A stretch of DNA of 64,000 nucleotides from Sutcliffiella horikoshii (lineage in GTDB: Bacteria; Bacillota; Bacilli; Bacillales; Bacillaceae_I): NCBI RefSeq assembly GCF_019931755.1, contig NZ_CP082918.1:1840001-1904000 (forward strand), given 5' to 3'. Shown one piece after another: positions 47,428 to 56,980 of the stretch. The notes under the pieces are model-generated. The model was not told where the DNA came from and ran no database searches. It was given only the letters and a program-made list of their open reading frames with translations. The position numbers and the translations under genes are program-made. Position 1 is the first letter of the stretch. The number at the start of each line of letters is the position of its first letter.

Positions 47428-47577
47428 CCTAATAGGTAAAGGGTTAAGTAAATCCGCTCCACTTGATACATAAATAACTTTTGTCACTCAAGCGTGACTG
47501 TGATCTTACAGATAGAAAAAATGCGGTTATTTACTGCATAACTTTGCTGCAAGATAATAACCGGGGGAATTGACGTA
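47428..47577 (+). other. fliE-fliF spacer with hairpins
   Basis: GTCAC (47483-47487) and GTGAC (47493-47497) can pair; CGGTTATT (47524-47531) and AATAACCG (47556-47563) form an 8-bp stem whose last base is the first G of the fliF ribosome binding site GGGGGAA. No promoter with good spacing was seen. Confidence 0.6.
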
Positions 47578-49167
47578 ATGAAAGAGAGATTACAAGACAT
47601 AAAGACAAAAACTTTTTCCTTTTGGACTAATAGAACGAAAGCTCAAAAGACAGCAATGCTCAGTACAGTGATCGTATCTATTTTTGCAATAGCTGCGATG
47701 GTGTACTTTCTAACCAAGACAGACATGGCTCCTCTATACAAAGATTTGACCGTACAAGAAACAGGTCAAATTAAGGAAGTGTTAGATGGAAGAGGGATCC
47801 AATCACAGATTACAAATAACGGTACCGCTATCTTGGTTCCTCAACAATCGGTAGATTCATTGAAAGTGGAATTGGCTGCAGAGGGCCTTCCGAAAAGTGG
47901 AAGCATCGATTATGGTTTTTTTGGAGAAAGATCAGGATTTGGAATGACAGATAATGAGTTCCGAATAATGAAACTGGATGCCATGCAAACAGAACTTGCA
48001 AATCTGGTTAAAAGTATTGAAGGTGTGAAAGATGCTCAGGTCATGCTCAGTCTTCCTGAAGAAGGGGTGTTTGTAAGAGAATCGACACAAGAGGCATCAG
48101 CTTCCATCGTCATAGAAAACGATCCTGGGTATCAGTTTGACCAGAATCATGTTAATGCGTTGTATCATCTTGTATCAAAGAGTATTCCTAACTTAGCTAC
48201 AGATAATATCGTCATAATGAACCAAAACTTTGAGTATTTTGATTTGAAAAATAACCAAAATTCCGGAAATACCTTTAATGCAACCACGCAACTAGAGCTG
48301 AAGAAGGAAATTGAAAGAGACATCCAAAGACAAGTCCAGCAGATGTTAGGAATGATGATGGGCTACAACAAAGTAATAGTTTCCGTAACCACTGACATTG
48401 ATTTCACTCAGGAAGCAAGAGAAGAGAATACCGTAACACCAGTTGATCCTGAAAATATGGAAGGGATCGCAGTAAGCGTTGAACGAATTACTGAGAGTTA
48501 TACAGGTAGTGAAGATGTTGCAGGTGGAGTTCCGGGGACTGGAGAAGCAGATATTCCCGCTTATGTAGCCGGAGGAGGAACTGGCAGTGGTGACTATGAA
48601 AGAATGGAAGAAAGAATTAATAATGAAGTTAATAGAATCAGATCTGAAATTGTAGAAAGTCCTTATAAAGTAAGAGATTTAGGCATCCAAGTTATGGTCG
48701 AGCCACCTGTCGCTGATGATCCGTTATCAATGCAGGAAAATACGATTGATGATATTAGACAAATATTAAGTACGATTGTCCGTACAACCATTGATAAAAA
48801 TATGTTAGGGGAAGACCCTGAACTAGCTAACATTGATGAGAAAATCGTTGTTTCCGTTCAAGAGTTCAATGGAAAAGTGGAAATGGAAGAATCAACTGAA
48901 TCTGCTATTCCAACATGGGTATATATCGCTGCTGGAATCCTTTTAGCTGTCATCCTCTTGTTATTGTTCCTACTATTCAAACGTAGTGGAAAAGAGGAAG
49001 AGGAAGAAGTAATGGTTACAGAAGAGGAAACCGTTCAATTCCAAGTGCCTGATATAAACAATGAAAAAGAGTCAGAAAGTTCAGCTCGTCGTAAACAACT
49101 AGAAAAAATGGCAAAAGAAAAGCCGGACGAATTTGCGAAACTTTTACGTTCATGGTTGTCGGAATAG
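47578..49167 (+). CDS. fliF: Flagellar MS-ring protein FliF
   Basis: Forms the membrane ring that houses the export gate and holds FliG. Two membrane helices, about residues 25-45 and 444-466, enclose the periplasmic ring-building motifs (LPKSGSIDYGFF near 105 and VKDAQVMLSLPEEGVFV). The region 275-355 is loose and Gly-rich. The cytoplasmic C-terminal end (RRKQLEKMAKEKPDEFAKLL) is the FliG-binding part. It is 529 residues, the normal size. Confidence 0.95.
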   Translation: MKERLQDIKTKTFSFWTNRTKAQKTAMLSTVIVSIFAIAAMVYFLTKTDMAPLYKDLTVQETGQIKEVLDGRGIQSQITNNGTAILVPQQSVDSLKVELAAEGLPKSGSIDYGFFGERSGFGMTDNEFRIMKLDAMQTELANLVKSIEGVKDAQVMLSLPEEGVFVRESTQEASASIVIENDPGYQFDQNHVNALYHLVSKSIPNLATDNIVIMNQNFEYFDLKNNQNSGNTFNATTQLELKKEIERDIQRQVQQMLGMMMGYNKVIVSVTTDIDFTQEAREENTVTPVDPENMEGIAVSVERITESYTGSEDVAGGVPGTGEADIPAYVAGGGTGSGDYERMEERINNEVNRIRSEIVESPYKVRDLGIQVMVEPPVADDPLSMQENTIDDIRQILSTIVRTTIDKNMLGEDPELANIDEKIVVSVQEFNGKVEMEESTESAIPTWVYIAAGILLAVILLLLFLLFKRSGKEEEEEVMVTEEETVQFQVPDINNEKESESSARRKQLEKMAKEKPDEFAKLLRSWLSE

Positions 49168-49185
49168 AAGGGAAGGGAGACGAAT

Positions 49186-50205
49186 ATGGCAAAAGCAACG
49201 CAGGCAAAATCCTTTTCAAATAAGCAAAAGGCAGCCATCTTATTGATCTCGCTTGGTCCGGATGTTTCGGCTTCCGTTTACAAGCACTTATCAGAAGAAG
49301 AAATCGAGAAATTAACACTTGAAATCAGTGGCGTTCGTACAGTCGATTCTCATATCAAGGAGGATATTCTGGAGGAGTTTCACCAGATCGCCCTTGCTCA
49401 AGATTATATCTCTCAAGGCGGAATTGGATACGCCAAAACCGTTTTAGAGAAAGCTTTGGGGAAAGACCAGGCAACAGCCATAATCACTAGGCTTACCTCT
49501 TCATTGCAAGTTAAGCCATTTGACTTTGCAAGAAAAGCGGATGCTTCACAAATTCTAAATTTTATTCAAAACGAACACCCACAAACGATTGCACTTGTCT
49601 TATCCTACTTGGAACCGACCAAGTCCGGTCAAATATTATCAGAGTTACCGCAAGAATTACAGGCGGATATTGCAAAGAGGATTGCAGTCATGGACAGTAC
49701 CTCACCTGAGATCATTAATGAGGTAGAGCAAATCCTGGAACGAAAGCTTTCTACTACCGTTACTCGGGATTATACAAACACAGGCGGAATAGATTCTGTG
49801 GTCGAAGTGTTAAATCAGGTGGACAGAAGTACAGAAAGAACCATCCTTGACTCCTTGGAAATTCAAGACCCGGAATTGGCAGAAGAAATCAAGAAACGCA
49901 TGTTTGTATTTGAAGACATTGTGACGCTCGATAATATGGCAATTCAGCGAGTGATTCGTGACGTGGAAAATGAAGATATGATGCTTGCACTGAAGGTTGC
50001 GAGTGAAGAGGTCAAAGAGATTGTATTTAAGAATATGTCTAAACGAATGGTAGAAACCATGAAAGACGATATGGAATACATGGGCCCTGTTCGCTTGAAG
50101 GATGTGGAAGAGTCTCAATCTAGAATCGTAGGAATCATTAGAAAGCTTGAAGAAGCAGGAGAAATTGTCATTGCTCGTGGCGGAGGAGATGACATCATTG
50201 TCTAA
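49186..50205 (+). CDS. fliG: Flagellar motor switch protein FliG
   Basis: Rotor protein that contacts the stator and switches rotation. N domain (about 1-100), middle domain with EHPQTIALVLSYLEP, and C-terminal torque helix with charged residues (MVETMKDDMEYMGPVRLKDVEE). It is 339 residues. GGGAGG precedes the ATG. Its end overlaps the fliH start by 8 bases. Confidence 0.96.
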   Translation: MAKATQAKSFSNKQKAAILLISLGPDVSASVYKHLSEEEIEKLTLEISGVRTVDSHIKEDILEEFHQIALAQDYISQGGIGYAKTVLEKALGKDQATAIITRLTSSLQVKPFDFARKADASQILNFIQNEHPQTIALVLSYLEPTKSGQILSELPQELQADIAKRIAVMDSTSPEIINEVEQILERKLSTTVTRDYTNTGGIDSVVEVLNQVDRSTERTILDSLEIQDPELAEEIKKRMFVFEDIVTLDNMAIQRVIRDVENEDMMLALKVASEEVKEIVFKNMSKRMVETMKDDMEYMGPVRLKDVEESQSRIVGIIRKLEEAGEIVIARGGGDDIIV

Positions 50206-50968
50206 GTTAATAAAATCTTTTTCTCTAAAAGAAGGATATTCAGAATCTATTTCTATAAAAGTTGCTCCCATTTTCAACAAGAAACAAACGGATGCGAAAA
50301 AAGAAACAGTACTTGGTCATAGTATAGAATCCATTAATCATGCCATTGAAAAGGCAAATCGTGAGGCCGCCGATATTATAGAACGAGCATCCTTAGAAAG
50401 ACAAAAAGCTGCAAAGGCGATTGAGGAAGATAAGAAAGCCTGGGAGTCAGAGAAAGAGTCTTGGATGAAAAATGCATATGATGAAGGTCATCATCAAGGA
50501 TATCAAGCAGGTGAAAAGCAGGCGCAAGCATCATATGAAGAGAAACTTAACGAAGCTAACCAAATGATTGAGCTTGCCAAATTACATTATAATGAAAAAC
50601 TTGACAGTTCAGTGGAGTCCATCGTCCTGCTTAGTGTAAAAGTGGCGGAAAAGATTATTGGGTCTTCCTTGGATTCAGATCCTTCTACTTTTACGCAGTT
50701 GGTTCAAACAGCTCTTAAAGAAGTAAAAGAAAAAGAAGAAATAAAAATTTATGTAAGTCCTAATCAATACCCAACTCTTATGATGAATAAACAGGTTTTG
50801 CAAAATATCATCAATAGCCAGTTTGAACTTATTATCTATCCTGACGGGGAGTTAGAAGACAACGGCTGCTGGATTGATTCAACTGCAGGCAGAATCGATG
50901 TTTCTATAGATACTCAATTGAAGGAAATGAAAGAACATCTTTTACAACTTGTAAGAGCGGAGTTGTAA
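50198..50968 (+). CDS. fliH: Flagellar assembly protein FliH
   Basis: Regulator of the FliI export ATPase and the peripheral stalk. Coiled-coil N-terminal half (about 40-130), then a V-type ATPase subunit E-like domain (ESIVLLSVKVAEKIIG, IKIYVSPNQYP). I chose the TTG at 50198, 11 bases after the GGAGG; an ATG at 50189 is only 2 bases from that site. It is 256 residues. It overlaps fliG and ends 2 bases before fliI. Confidence 0.87.
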   Translation: MSKLIKSFSLKEGYSESISIKVAPIFNKKQTDAKKETVLGHSIESINHAIEKANREAADIIERASLERQKAAKAIEEDKKAWESEKESWMKNAYDEGHHQGYQAGEKQAQASYEEKLNEANQMIELAKLHYNEKLDSSVESIVLLSVKVAEKIIGSSLDSDPSTFTQLVQTALKEVKEKEEIKIYVSPNQYPTLMMNKQVLQNIINSQFELIIYPDGELEDNGCWIDSTAGRIDVSIDTQLKEMKEHLLQLVRAEL

Positions 50969-50970
50969 CC

Positions 50971-52284
50971 ATGTTGACAATTGAACAATTACTGCAAGAA
51001 ATTGACACAATGAATCCGTACAGACGCTATGGAAAAGTAAAAAGGGTTATAGGACTTATGATTGAGTCTAAGGGGCCAGAAAGCTCCATCGGGGATGTAT
51101 GCAATATCATCATTAATAAAAAGAAAAAAAGAATCGTACAAGCAGAGGTTGTCGGCTTCAGAGATGATCACGTTATCTTAATGCCATTTACAGATATCCA
51201 GGATATTGGACCAGGTTGTATGGTGGAGGCGACAAATAACCCTTTAGAAATTAGAATCGGTGAAGAGTTAAGGGGTAAGGTACTTGATGCATTGGGCAAA
51301 CCGCTGGATCAAGAGGAGGAATTACCTGTCGGCTTAGGTAAGTACCCTACAGACCAAGCACCACCAAATCCTATGACGCGACCATCTATTGCAGAAGAGT
51401 TGGAAGTGGGAGTGAAAGTCATTGACGGCCTGCTTACAGTTGGCAAAGGGCAGAGGGTCGGAATCTTTGCAGGTAGCGGAGTCGGGAAAAGTACACTTCT
51501 TGGGATGATTGCACGAAACACCCATGCAGATATTAATGTGATAGCACTTATAGGTGAACGAGGCAGAGAGGTTCGAGATTTCTTGGAACGTGACCTTGGT
51601 CCTGAAGGATTAAAACGATCCATCGTTATTGTTGCAACATCCGATCAACCGGCTCTAATGCGGATAAAAGGGGCATATACAGCAACGGCGATTTCGGAGT
51701 ATTTCCGAGATATGGGCTATAATGTCATGCTCATGATGGATTCAGTGACAAGGGTGGCAATGGCGCAAAGAGAGGTTGGCTTGGCAGTGGGAGAACCGCC
51801 AACGACCAAAGGGTATACTCCTAGCGTATTTTCCATGCTCCCTAAGTTGTTGGAAAGAACCGGCACTAACCAACATGGGTCCATCACTGCCTTCTATACA
51901 GTGCTAGTGGATGGGGATGACATGAATGAGCCAATAGCTGATACAGTTCGCGGGATACTTGACGGTCATTTTGTTTTAGATAGAGATCTTGCAAATAAAG
52001 GGCAATACCCGGCAATTAACGTGTTAAAAAGTGTCAGTCGAGTCATGAACCATATCGTTGATACTGAACATAAAAGAGCTGCGGAATCCTTGAGGGAAAA
52101 GCTTTCGAAATATTACCAAGCAGAAGACCTTATCAACATTGGGGCTTATAAGCGCGGAAGCTCCAGAGAAATTGATGATGCCATTCAATCCTACCCGGCC
52201 ATCATAAACTATTTAAAACAAGAAGTAGATGATAGCTGGAAGTTTGCTGATACAAAGAAAGAACTAACAAACTTAATGAAGTAG
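50971..52284 (+). CDS. fliI: Flagellum-specific ATPase FliI
   Basis: Energises early export of flagellar proteins. It is related to the F1 ATPase beta subunit. Walker A is AGSGVGKSTLLG from about residue 167; GERGREVRDFLE and MMDSVTRVAMAQRE are typical. It is 437 residues. GGAG upstream of the ATG overlaps the fliH end. fliJ starts 9 bases after its stop. Confidence 0.96.
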   Translation: MLTIEQLLQEIDTMNPYRRYGKVKRVIGLMIESKGPESSIGDVCNIIINKKKKRIVQAEVVGFRDDHVILMPFTDIQDIGPGCMVEATNNPLEIRIGEELRGKVLDALGKPLDQEEELPVGLGKYPTDQAPPNPMTRPSIAEELEVGVKVIDGLLTVGKGQRVGIFAGSGVGKSTLLGMIARNTHADINVIALIGERGREVRDFLERDLGPEGLKRSIVIVATSDQPALMRIKGAYTATAISEYFRDMGYNVMLMMDSVTRVAMAQREVGLAVGEPPTTKGYTPSVFSMLPKLLERTGTNQHGSITAFYTVLVDGDDMNEPIADTVRGILDGHFVLDRDLANKGQYPAINVLKSVSRVMNHIVDTEHKRAAESLREKLSKYYQAEDLINIGAYKRGSSREIDDAIQSYPAIINYLKQEVDDSWKFADTKKELTNLMK

Positions 52285-52293
52285 GTGGTAGGC

Positions 52294-52743
52294 ATGACTG
52301 TTAGAAGAGGCCGTTTAGAAAAGCTGTTGGTGGTGAAAAAAGCCGAAAAAGATCAGGCAAGTTCAGAGTATCAAACGGCAATTTCACAGTTTGAAACAGA
52401 AGGCCAAACCTTATATGAATTATTAAAGAAGAAAGAGCAATTAGATGAAGTTTTGCAAGTTAGTCTCCAAAATGGAATACCAATAGAAACACTTAAACAG
52501 CAGCAATTTTTCATGGGGAACTTGGAAAAAAACTTGCTTCACCAACAAAAAAAAGTAAGCCATGCGAGAGCGTTCATGAATTTGAAAGAAGAAAAACTAA
52601 AAGAACAATCGGTTGAATGTAAAAAATATGAAGTGTTGGATAACAAAGAAAAACTTTATTGGAAGCAGAATGATCTTAAAGTGGAGGCAACATTTATAGA
52701 CGAACTCTCCATTCTTCAATATTCGCAACACACGAATAGGTGA
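52294..52743 (+). CDS. fliJ: Flagellar export chaperone FliJ
   Basis: The coiled-coil stalk of the export ATPase. It is a 149-residue, charged helical protein with few hydrophobic breaks, as expected. Identity rests on position after fliI, size and coiled-coil character more than on motifs. The ATG at 52294 follows TAGGTGG; an in-frame GTG at 52285 is close to the fliI stop. Confidence 0.88.
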   Translation: MTVRRGRLEKLLVVKKAEKDQASSEYQTAISQFETEGQTLYELLKKKEQLDEVLQVSLQNGIPIETLKQQQFFMGNLEKNLLHQQKKVSHARAFMNLKEEKLKEQSVECKKYEVLDNKEKLYWKQNDLKVEATFIDELSILQYSQHTNR

Positions 52744-52750
52744 ATAAAAA

Positions 52751-53326
52751 ATGAAAAAAGAAAAACAAACAGAAGAAGTAGAAGAAAAATATACATTCTT
52801 GCAAAAGCTTTTGTACTTGTTTATCATTCCGCTTCTTTTCACTCTTGTCATTGTACTGGGCTATCTGACGTATGAAGGGAAAAATGTATTTGAAGTTGCC
52901 CAATCTTTTCTCCCTGCCAACGAAGAAATGATTACAAATGAAGAAAAAAAAGAGGAAGAAGATGAAGCGTCATCTTCCAAACAAAATGAGAGTACAAATT
53001 CACAAGAAATCATTCTTTTAGAAAGGCAAGTTAGTGAAAAGGAAAGGGAGATCACTAAGCTTGTTGCAAGTCTAGAAGAGGCGAATAGTAAAATAGAAGA
53101 TTTAGAGAAACAACAACAAGAAATAAAATCCTCAACCAAAGAGTTGGCCAAGCTATATGAAGGAATGTCCACCAAAAAGGCTGCTCAAATCATGATGGAA
53201 TTGGATGAAGAGATGGCACTCCTGATCTTAAATGAATTAAGCACTTCCAAAACTGCTTCAATATTAGGACAGATAGAGCCAGAACAGGCAGCTAGATTTA
53301 CGGAACTACTAGCCGATAATGAATAG
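52751..53326 (+). CDS. ylxF: Membrane protein YlxF (MotE-like)
   Basis: One membrane helix (about residues 16-38), an acidic Glu/Lys-rich coiled coil, and a C-terminal MgtE N-domain-like helical repeat (STKKAAQIMMELDEEMALLIL and ILGQIEPEQAARFTELL). The family includes MotE, a chaperone for the periplasmic MotC in alpha-proteobacteria. In Bacillus the gene sits at this same place between fliJ and fliK; its function is not clear. It is 191 residues. Confidence 0.85.
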   Translation: MKKEKQTEEVEEKYTFLQKLLYLFIIPLLFTLVIVLGYLTYEGKNVFEVAQSFLPANEEMITNEEKKEEEDEASSSKQNESTNSQEIILLERQVSEKEREITKLVASLEEANSKIEDLEKQQQEIKSSTKELAKLYEGMSTKKAAQIMMELDEEMALLILNELSTSKTASILGQIEPEQAARFTELLADNE

Positions 53327-53349
53327 GTTTTTAGAAAGGAATGAAAGAA

Positions 53350-54549
53350 GTGAACTTTTTTGTAACAGGTGAAGCTTCTGCTTCCGTCGGTACAAGCAAG
53401 AAAATGTCTTTAGACGGAGTGAAAAAGTCAGAGCAACTAACCGAAAATGAGTCGGGCAGTTTCCGTTCTATCTTGTCTGAAAGTCTCCTTTCTGCCATGT
53501 TGTCACTTTCTCAGCCTAATAGTGAGATGGCAGAAGAAGAAAATGTTGCGGTGGAGAAATTAATGGAAGAATTCGATGACATCATGACATTGCAGCTTAC
53601 CATGCTTAATGAACTTCAAGAATGGCAAAACATGCAGACAGATTCATCTGACAATAAAGAGCTCCCAGAAGAATACTTCCATTTATTAGAGGATGTGATG
53701 GCGATGATATCCCTCCTCTCAAACCTAGACGGCAACATGCAAGGGAAGGTCGATAAGCAGTTGATACAACCATTCACTCAGCTATCAGAAAGAGTGATGA
53801 TGTTTATGAAAAGTTATATTACGACAGTGGATGAAAAGGTAGATTTGCAACAACCAACGACAAAAGAACAGTCAAACATTAAAGATCTTTTAAAGGCTAT
53901 AGATATCAAGATTGGAAAGGTAGAACAGTTAGTAAGAGCAACGCAACTTCCCAATCAATCATCAACATCTGATTCGCCTTCAACAAAAACCGCTTTTGTG
54001 CCAAATAATGAAACGTTTCTACAAAACGGTCCCGTTACGATGAATTTGTTGCAACAACCAAAACAAACGACGATTCAATGGGTAGTGGATACTACTACAA
54101 ATGAGGTTGCGCGAGAACAATTGATGCAAAAGCTTGAAGGTATCCTGTCTAAAACAACTACAAGGCTAGTTAACGGTAATCAGTCCATGACCATCAGGTT
54201 GGCTCCCGATCATCTTGGAACATTACATATAAAATTGCAGGAAACGCAAAACGGCTTAGTCACTAAACTTGTTGTCCATTCCAAGTCCGCTGCATCGCTT
54301 CTTGAAAGCGGTATTGCCAATTTGAAACAGACTCTTGCTCAGGCGAATGCGAATGTGGATAAGATTGAAATTGTGTTTTTAGATCAAGAGCAAAAGTTCA
54401 CACAACAGCATAAAGGAACAAATGAAGAAAATGCTCAAGCAAAGCAATCCTTTAAGCAGGACAAGCAACAAGACGATTCAGATCAATCTTTTGAAGATGT
54501 CCTTTTAGAAGAGTTAGAAATAATAATCCCTGAAGGTGAGAGAACATGA
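53350..54549 (+). CDS. fliK: Flagellar hook-length control protein FliK
   Basis: Measures hook length and signals FlhB to switch export specificity. The N-terminal and middle part is low in conservation and Gln/Ser-rich. The C-terminal domain (about 250-345) has [18 protein letters not shown] and [22 protein letters not shown], the typical FliK switch domain. I prefer the GTG at 53350, 9 bases after GAAAGGA; the ATG at 53341 is next to that site. It is 399 residues. It overlaps flgD by 4 bases. Confidence 0.9.
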   Translation: MNFFVTGEASASVGTSKKMSLDGVKKSEQLTENESGSFRSILSESLLSAMLSLSQPNSEMAEEENVAVEKLMEEFDDIMTLQLTMLNELQEWQNMQTDSSDNKELPEEYFHLLEDVMAMISLLSNLDGNMQGKVDKQLIQPFTQLSERVMMFMKSYITTVDEKVDLQQPTTKEQSNIKDLLKAIDIKIGKVEQLVRATQLPNQSSTSDSPSTKTAFVPNNETFLQNGPVTMNLLQQPKQTTIQWVVDTTTNEVAREQLMQKLEGILSKTTTRLVNGNQSMTIRLAPDHLGTLHIKLQETQNGLVTKLVVHSKSAASLLESGIANLKQTLAQANANVDKIEIVFLDQEQKFTQQHKGTNEENAQAKQSFKQDKQQDDSDQSFEDVLLEELEIIIPEGERT

Positions 54550-55199
54550 CAAATACAATTTCATCTGATCTTTACATTCAGAACCGTCCGGTGGAATCAT
54601 CTAATCAGAACAATGTGATGGGAAAGGACGACTTTCTGCGTCTCCTAATTGCCCAATTACAAAATCAGGATCCATTAAATCCGATGGAAGACAGAGAATT
54701 CATTGCCCAAATGGCAAATTTCTCTTCTCTTGAACAAATGGCGAACTTGAATAAGAGCATGGAAGGATTTATAGACACCCAGAATAAAATGAACGTACTC
54801 TCCCTGCAACAGTATCTAGGCTCAGAACTTACGTGGCAACACACGTATATGGTGGAAGACGAACCATTTGTCGAAATGAAGAACGGCACGGTCACAAGTA
54901 TCTCCATGCAAGATGGAAAGGCGAGACTTATCATGGACGATGGAAGTGACATCACTGTAGAGCAAATTACAAAGGTGAATCAGTCTGGAGAGATTTCTCA
55001 AGGTGGAAATGCCTCCCTACTATCAGCAAGTCACCTTATTGGAAAGAAAGTTTCCATCACTTTAGGGGAAGAATCCTTTGAAAACGTCTTGGTTAACTCC
55101 GTACTTACCAAGGATGGAAAAATTCATCTCACAGTTACAGATGAACGCCTGTCAGATAAAAAGATACCGTTAGAAGCCATCCGCCAAATTACACAATAA
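54546..55199 (+). CDS. flgD: Flagellar hook-capping protein FlgD
   Basis: Scaffold for hook assembly. The signature [22 protein letters not shown] followed by [15 protein letters not shown] (residues about 24-65) is clear. A flexible middle and a Tudor-like end follow, matching YlxG of Bacillus. It is 217 residues. ATGA overlap with fliK couples them. Confidence 0.93.
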   Translation: MTNTISSDLYIQNRPVESSNQNNVMGKDDFLRLLIAQLQNQDPLNPMEDREFIAQMANFSSLEQMANLNKSMEGFIDTQNKMNVLSLQQYLGSELTWQHTYMVEDEPFVEMKNGTVTSISMQDGKARLIMDDGSDITVEQITKVNQSGEISQGGNASLLSASHLIGKKVSITLGEESFENVLVNSVLTKDGKIHLTVTDERLSDKKIPLEAIRQITQ

Positions 55200-55239
55200 A
55201 TAGTGGTAGAACAGAAAGCAAAATAAGGGGGAAAAAAGA

Positions 55240-56721
55240 ATGTTACGTTCCATGTATTCAAGTATCGGAGCACTAAGAAACTTTCAAACTAAATTAGATG
55301 TGATTGGTAACAATATTGCAAATGTCAATACGTATGGTTTTAAAAAAGGAAGAGCGACTTTTCAAGAGATGATGGTCCAACAACTGTCAGGTGCAAGCGG
55401 ACCAGCAGCAGGTAAAGGTGGAGTTAATGCGAAGCAAATCGGTCTAGGATCTATGATTAGTTCGATTGATACCATCCAAACTCAAGGGTCTCTGCAAACT
55501 ACTGCAAGACCACTTGATTTAGCCTTATCCGGAGATGGATTCTTCGCAGTAGCCTCCATTGCAGATGTTACAAGAGTGAATGTTGATAGTGACACCAACT
55601 ATGGTGATAACAAGATATTAGGTGGTGCCATTAATAATGCGGTAGCCATGAACTACACAAGATCAGGTAACTTCTACCTTGATAATAACGGATACATCGT
55701 GAACTCAAATGGAATGTACATGATTGGAGAAACAGGGGAAAAGAGAATTCCAAATGACCAAATCATGGAAGCGTCCAACGCTGCCTTGAATTCTGGTGAA
55801 ATATTCTTCGATGAATACAGAGACTTCAGAAATGACACCAACAAATTCCTTGACCTTGCCATGAAGTTCTTGGAGGCTCAACGGACTTTTGAGGATGCTG
55901 AGAAAGCAAATCTGGAATCAGGCGGAAATGATCCTCAACTTGCGGCAGCTGCGACAGCAGCAGAAACAGCAAGGAATAATGCAGCAACCCAATTTAATGA
56001 TTTCAATACAGATATTTATGTGAATCAAAGAACGGCATTCACGACTTCAGCCCAAAACATGAACAACGGCATTGATAGTTTTATAGGTGAAACTGGTGAA
56101 ATAGCTTACAGAATGATTGACCCTGTTGTCCAGGCCCCTACTATCCCGATACCTAACGGAGCAACAGCCAATGTCAACGACCTTTCAAATCTCGTAAGCT
56201 ATGCTCAATCTGTAAAGACAAGCCTAGACACAGCATTTAAAACTTTCGAAAACTTCATCGCCAAAGCTGAAATGGTCCAACAACCTACATGGACAGATTC
56301 GTTAAGCGGCAGTCCTGGTCTAATTCAGATTCCGCCTAACGCAAGAAGCTTCAGTATCTCAGGTGATGGTAAAGTGAACTTTATCGATCAATTTGGGGAG
56401 TTAAAAGTTGCTGGGCAGTTAATGTTAGCAAAGTTCCCGAATGATGCTGGTCTAGAAAGAATTGGAGAAAATTTATTCCAGCAATCCAACAACTCAGGGA
56501 CAATGGATAAAAACGGAGATGGTATTCAACTCGAGGAGATGTTCAGACCTGGTGACGACGGCGCTGCATCTATTATTTCCGGCACACTCGAAATGTCCAA
56601 TGTGGACTTATCTGAGGAATTTACGGAGATGATCACGGCTCAAAGAGGGTTCCAAGCGAACACGAGAATCATCACGACATCAGATGAAATTCTTCAAGAG
56701 CTTGTCAATCTGAAGCGATAA
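55240..56721 (+). CDS. flgE: Flagellar hook protein FlgE with a large central insertion
   Basis: Hook subunit. The N-terminal part has LRSMYSSIGALRNFQTKLDVI and IGNNIANVNTYGFKKG; the C-terminal part has MSNVDLSEEFTEMITAQRGF, the hook/rod signatures. At 493 residues it is far longer than the roughly 264 residues of B. subtilis FlgE. The extra length lies at about residues 163-355, helical and Ala/Asn-rich. The flanks resume the short-form pattern at IQIPPNARSFSISGDG (from residue 362). GGGGG precedes the ATG. Confidence 0.93.
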   Translation: MLRSMYSSIGALRNFQTKLDVIGNNIANVNTYGFKKGRATFQEMMVQQLSGASGPAAGKGGVNAKQIGLGSMISSIDTIQTQGSLQTTARPLDLALSGDGFFAVASIADVTRVNVDSDTNYGDNKILGGAINNAVAMNYTRSGNFYLDNNGYIVNSNGMYMIGETGEKRIPNDQIMEASNAALNSGEIFFDEYRDFRNDTNKFLDLAMKFLEAQRTFEDAEKANLESGGNDPQLAAAATAAETARNNAATQFNDFNTDIYVNQRTAFTTSAQNMNNGIDSFIGETGEIAYRMIDPVVQAPTIPIPNGATANVNDLSNLVSYAQSVKTSLDTAFKTFENFIAKAEMVQQPTWTDSLSGSPGLIQIPPNARSFSISGDGKVNFIDQFGELKVAGQLMLAKFPNDAGLERIGENLFQQSNNSGTMDKNGDGIQLEEMFRPGDDGAASIISGTLEMSNVDLSEEFTEMITAQRGFQANTRIITTSDEILQELVNLKR

Positions 56722-56729
56722 AGGGGGAA

Positions 56730-56754
56730 GGGCTGAGTTGAAATAACTTAGCCC
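56730..56754 (+). other. Hairpin between the ribosome binding site and start of swrD
   Basis: GGGCTGAGTT (56730-56739) pairs with AACTTAGCCC (56745-56754), with one G-T pair and a 5-base loop. An AGGGGGA (56722-56728) precedes it and the swrD ATG lies at 56762. Folded, the spacing from AGGGGGA to ATG becomes about 8 bases. Confidence 0.7.
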
Positions 56755-56761
56755 GACTGAA

Positions 56762-56980
56762 ATGATAAAGCTAACAAAGCTCAATGGAAGGCCTTTTGCG
56801 CTCAATGTTTGGTTGATTGAGCAGGTAGAGGAAACACCTGATACGATGATTACCTTAAATAATGGTAAAAAGGTGTTAGTCAAAGAAAGAATGGAAGAAG
56901 TGGTCCTGCATTGCAAAGAGTTCTTCGCTCATATGCATCATGGAACACATTTGGAGGGTAAAAAAGATGTTTGGCAATAA
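56762..56980 (+). CDS. swrD: Swarming motility protein SwrD (FlbD family)
   Basis: Small FlbD-type protein of 72 residues, known in B. subtilis (YlzI) to raise flagellar motor power for swarming. The typical MIKLTKLNGRPFALN and MITLNNGKKVLVKE are present. There is no ribosome binding site right before the ATG; the only good one is 33 bases away, across a hairpin. The end overlaps the fliL start by 14 bases. Confidence 0.9.
   Translation: MIKLTKLNGRPFALNVWLIEQVEETPDTMITLNNGKKVLVKERMEEVVLHCKEFFAHMHHGTHLEGKKDVWQ

Noticed and set aside
47437..47470. A possible SigD promoter before fliF (TAAA with CTTGATAC)
   Set aside because: The spacing is 9 or 21 bases, not 15, and the -10 match is poor.
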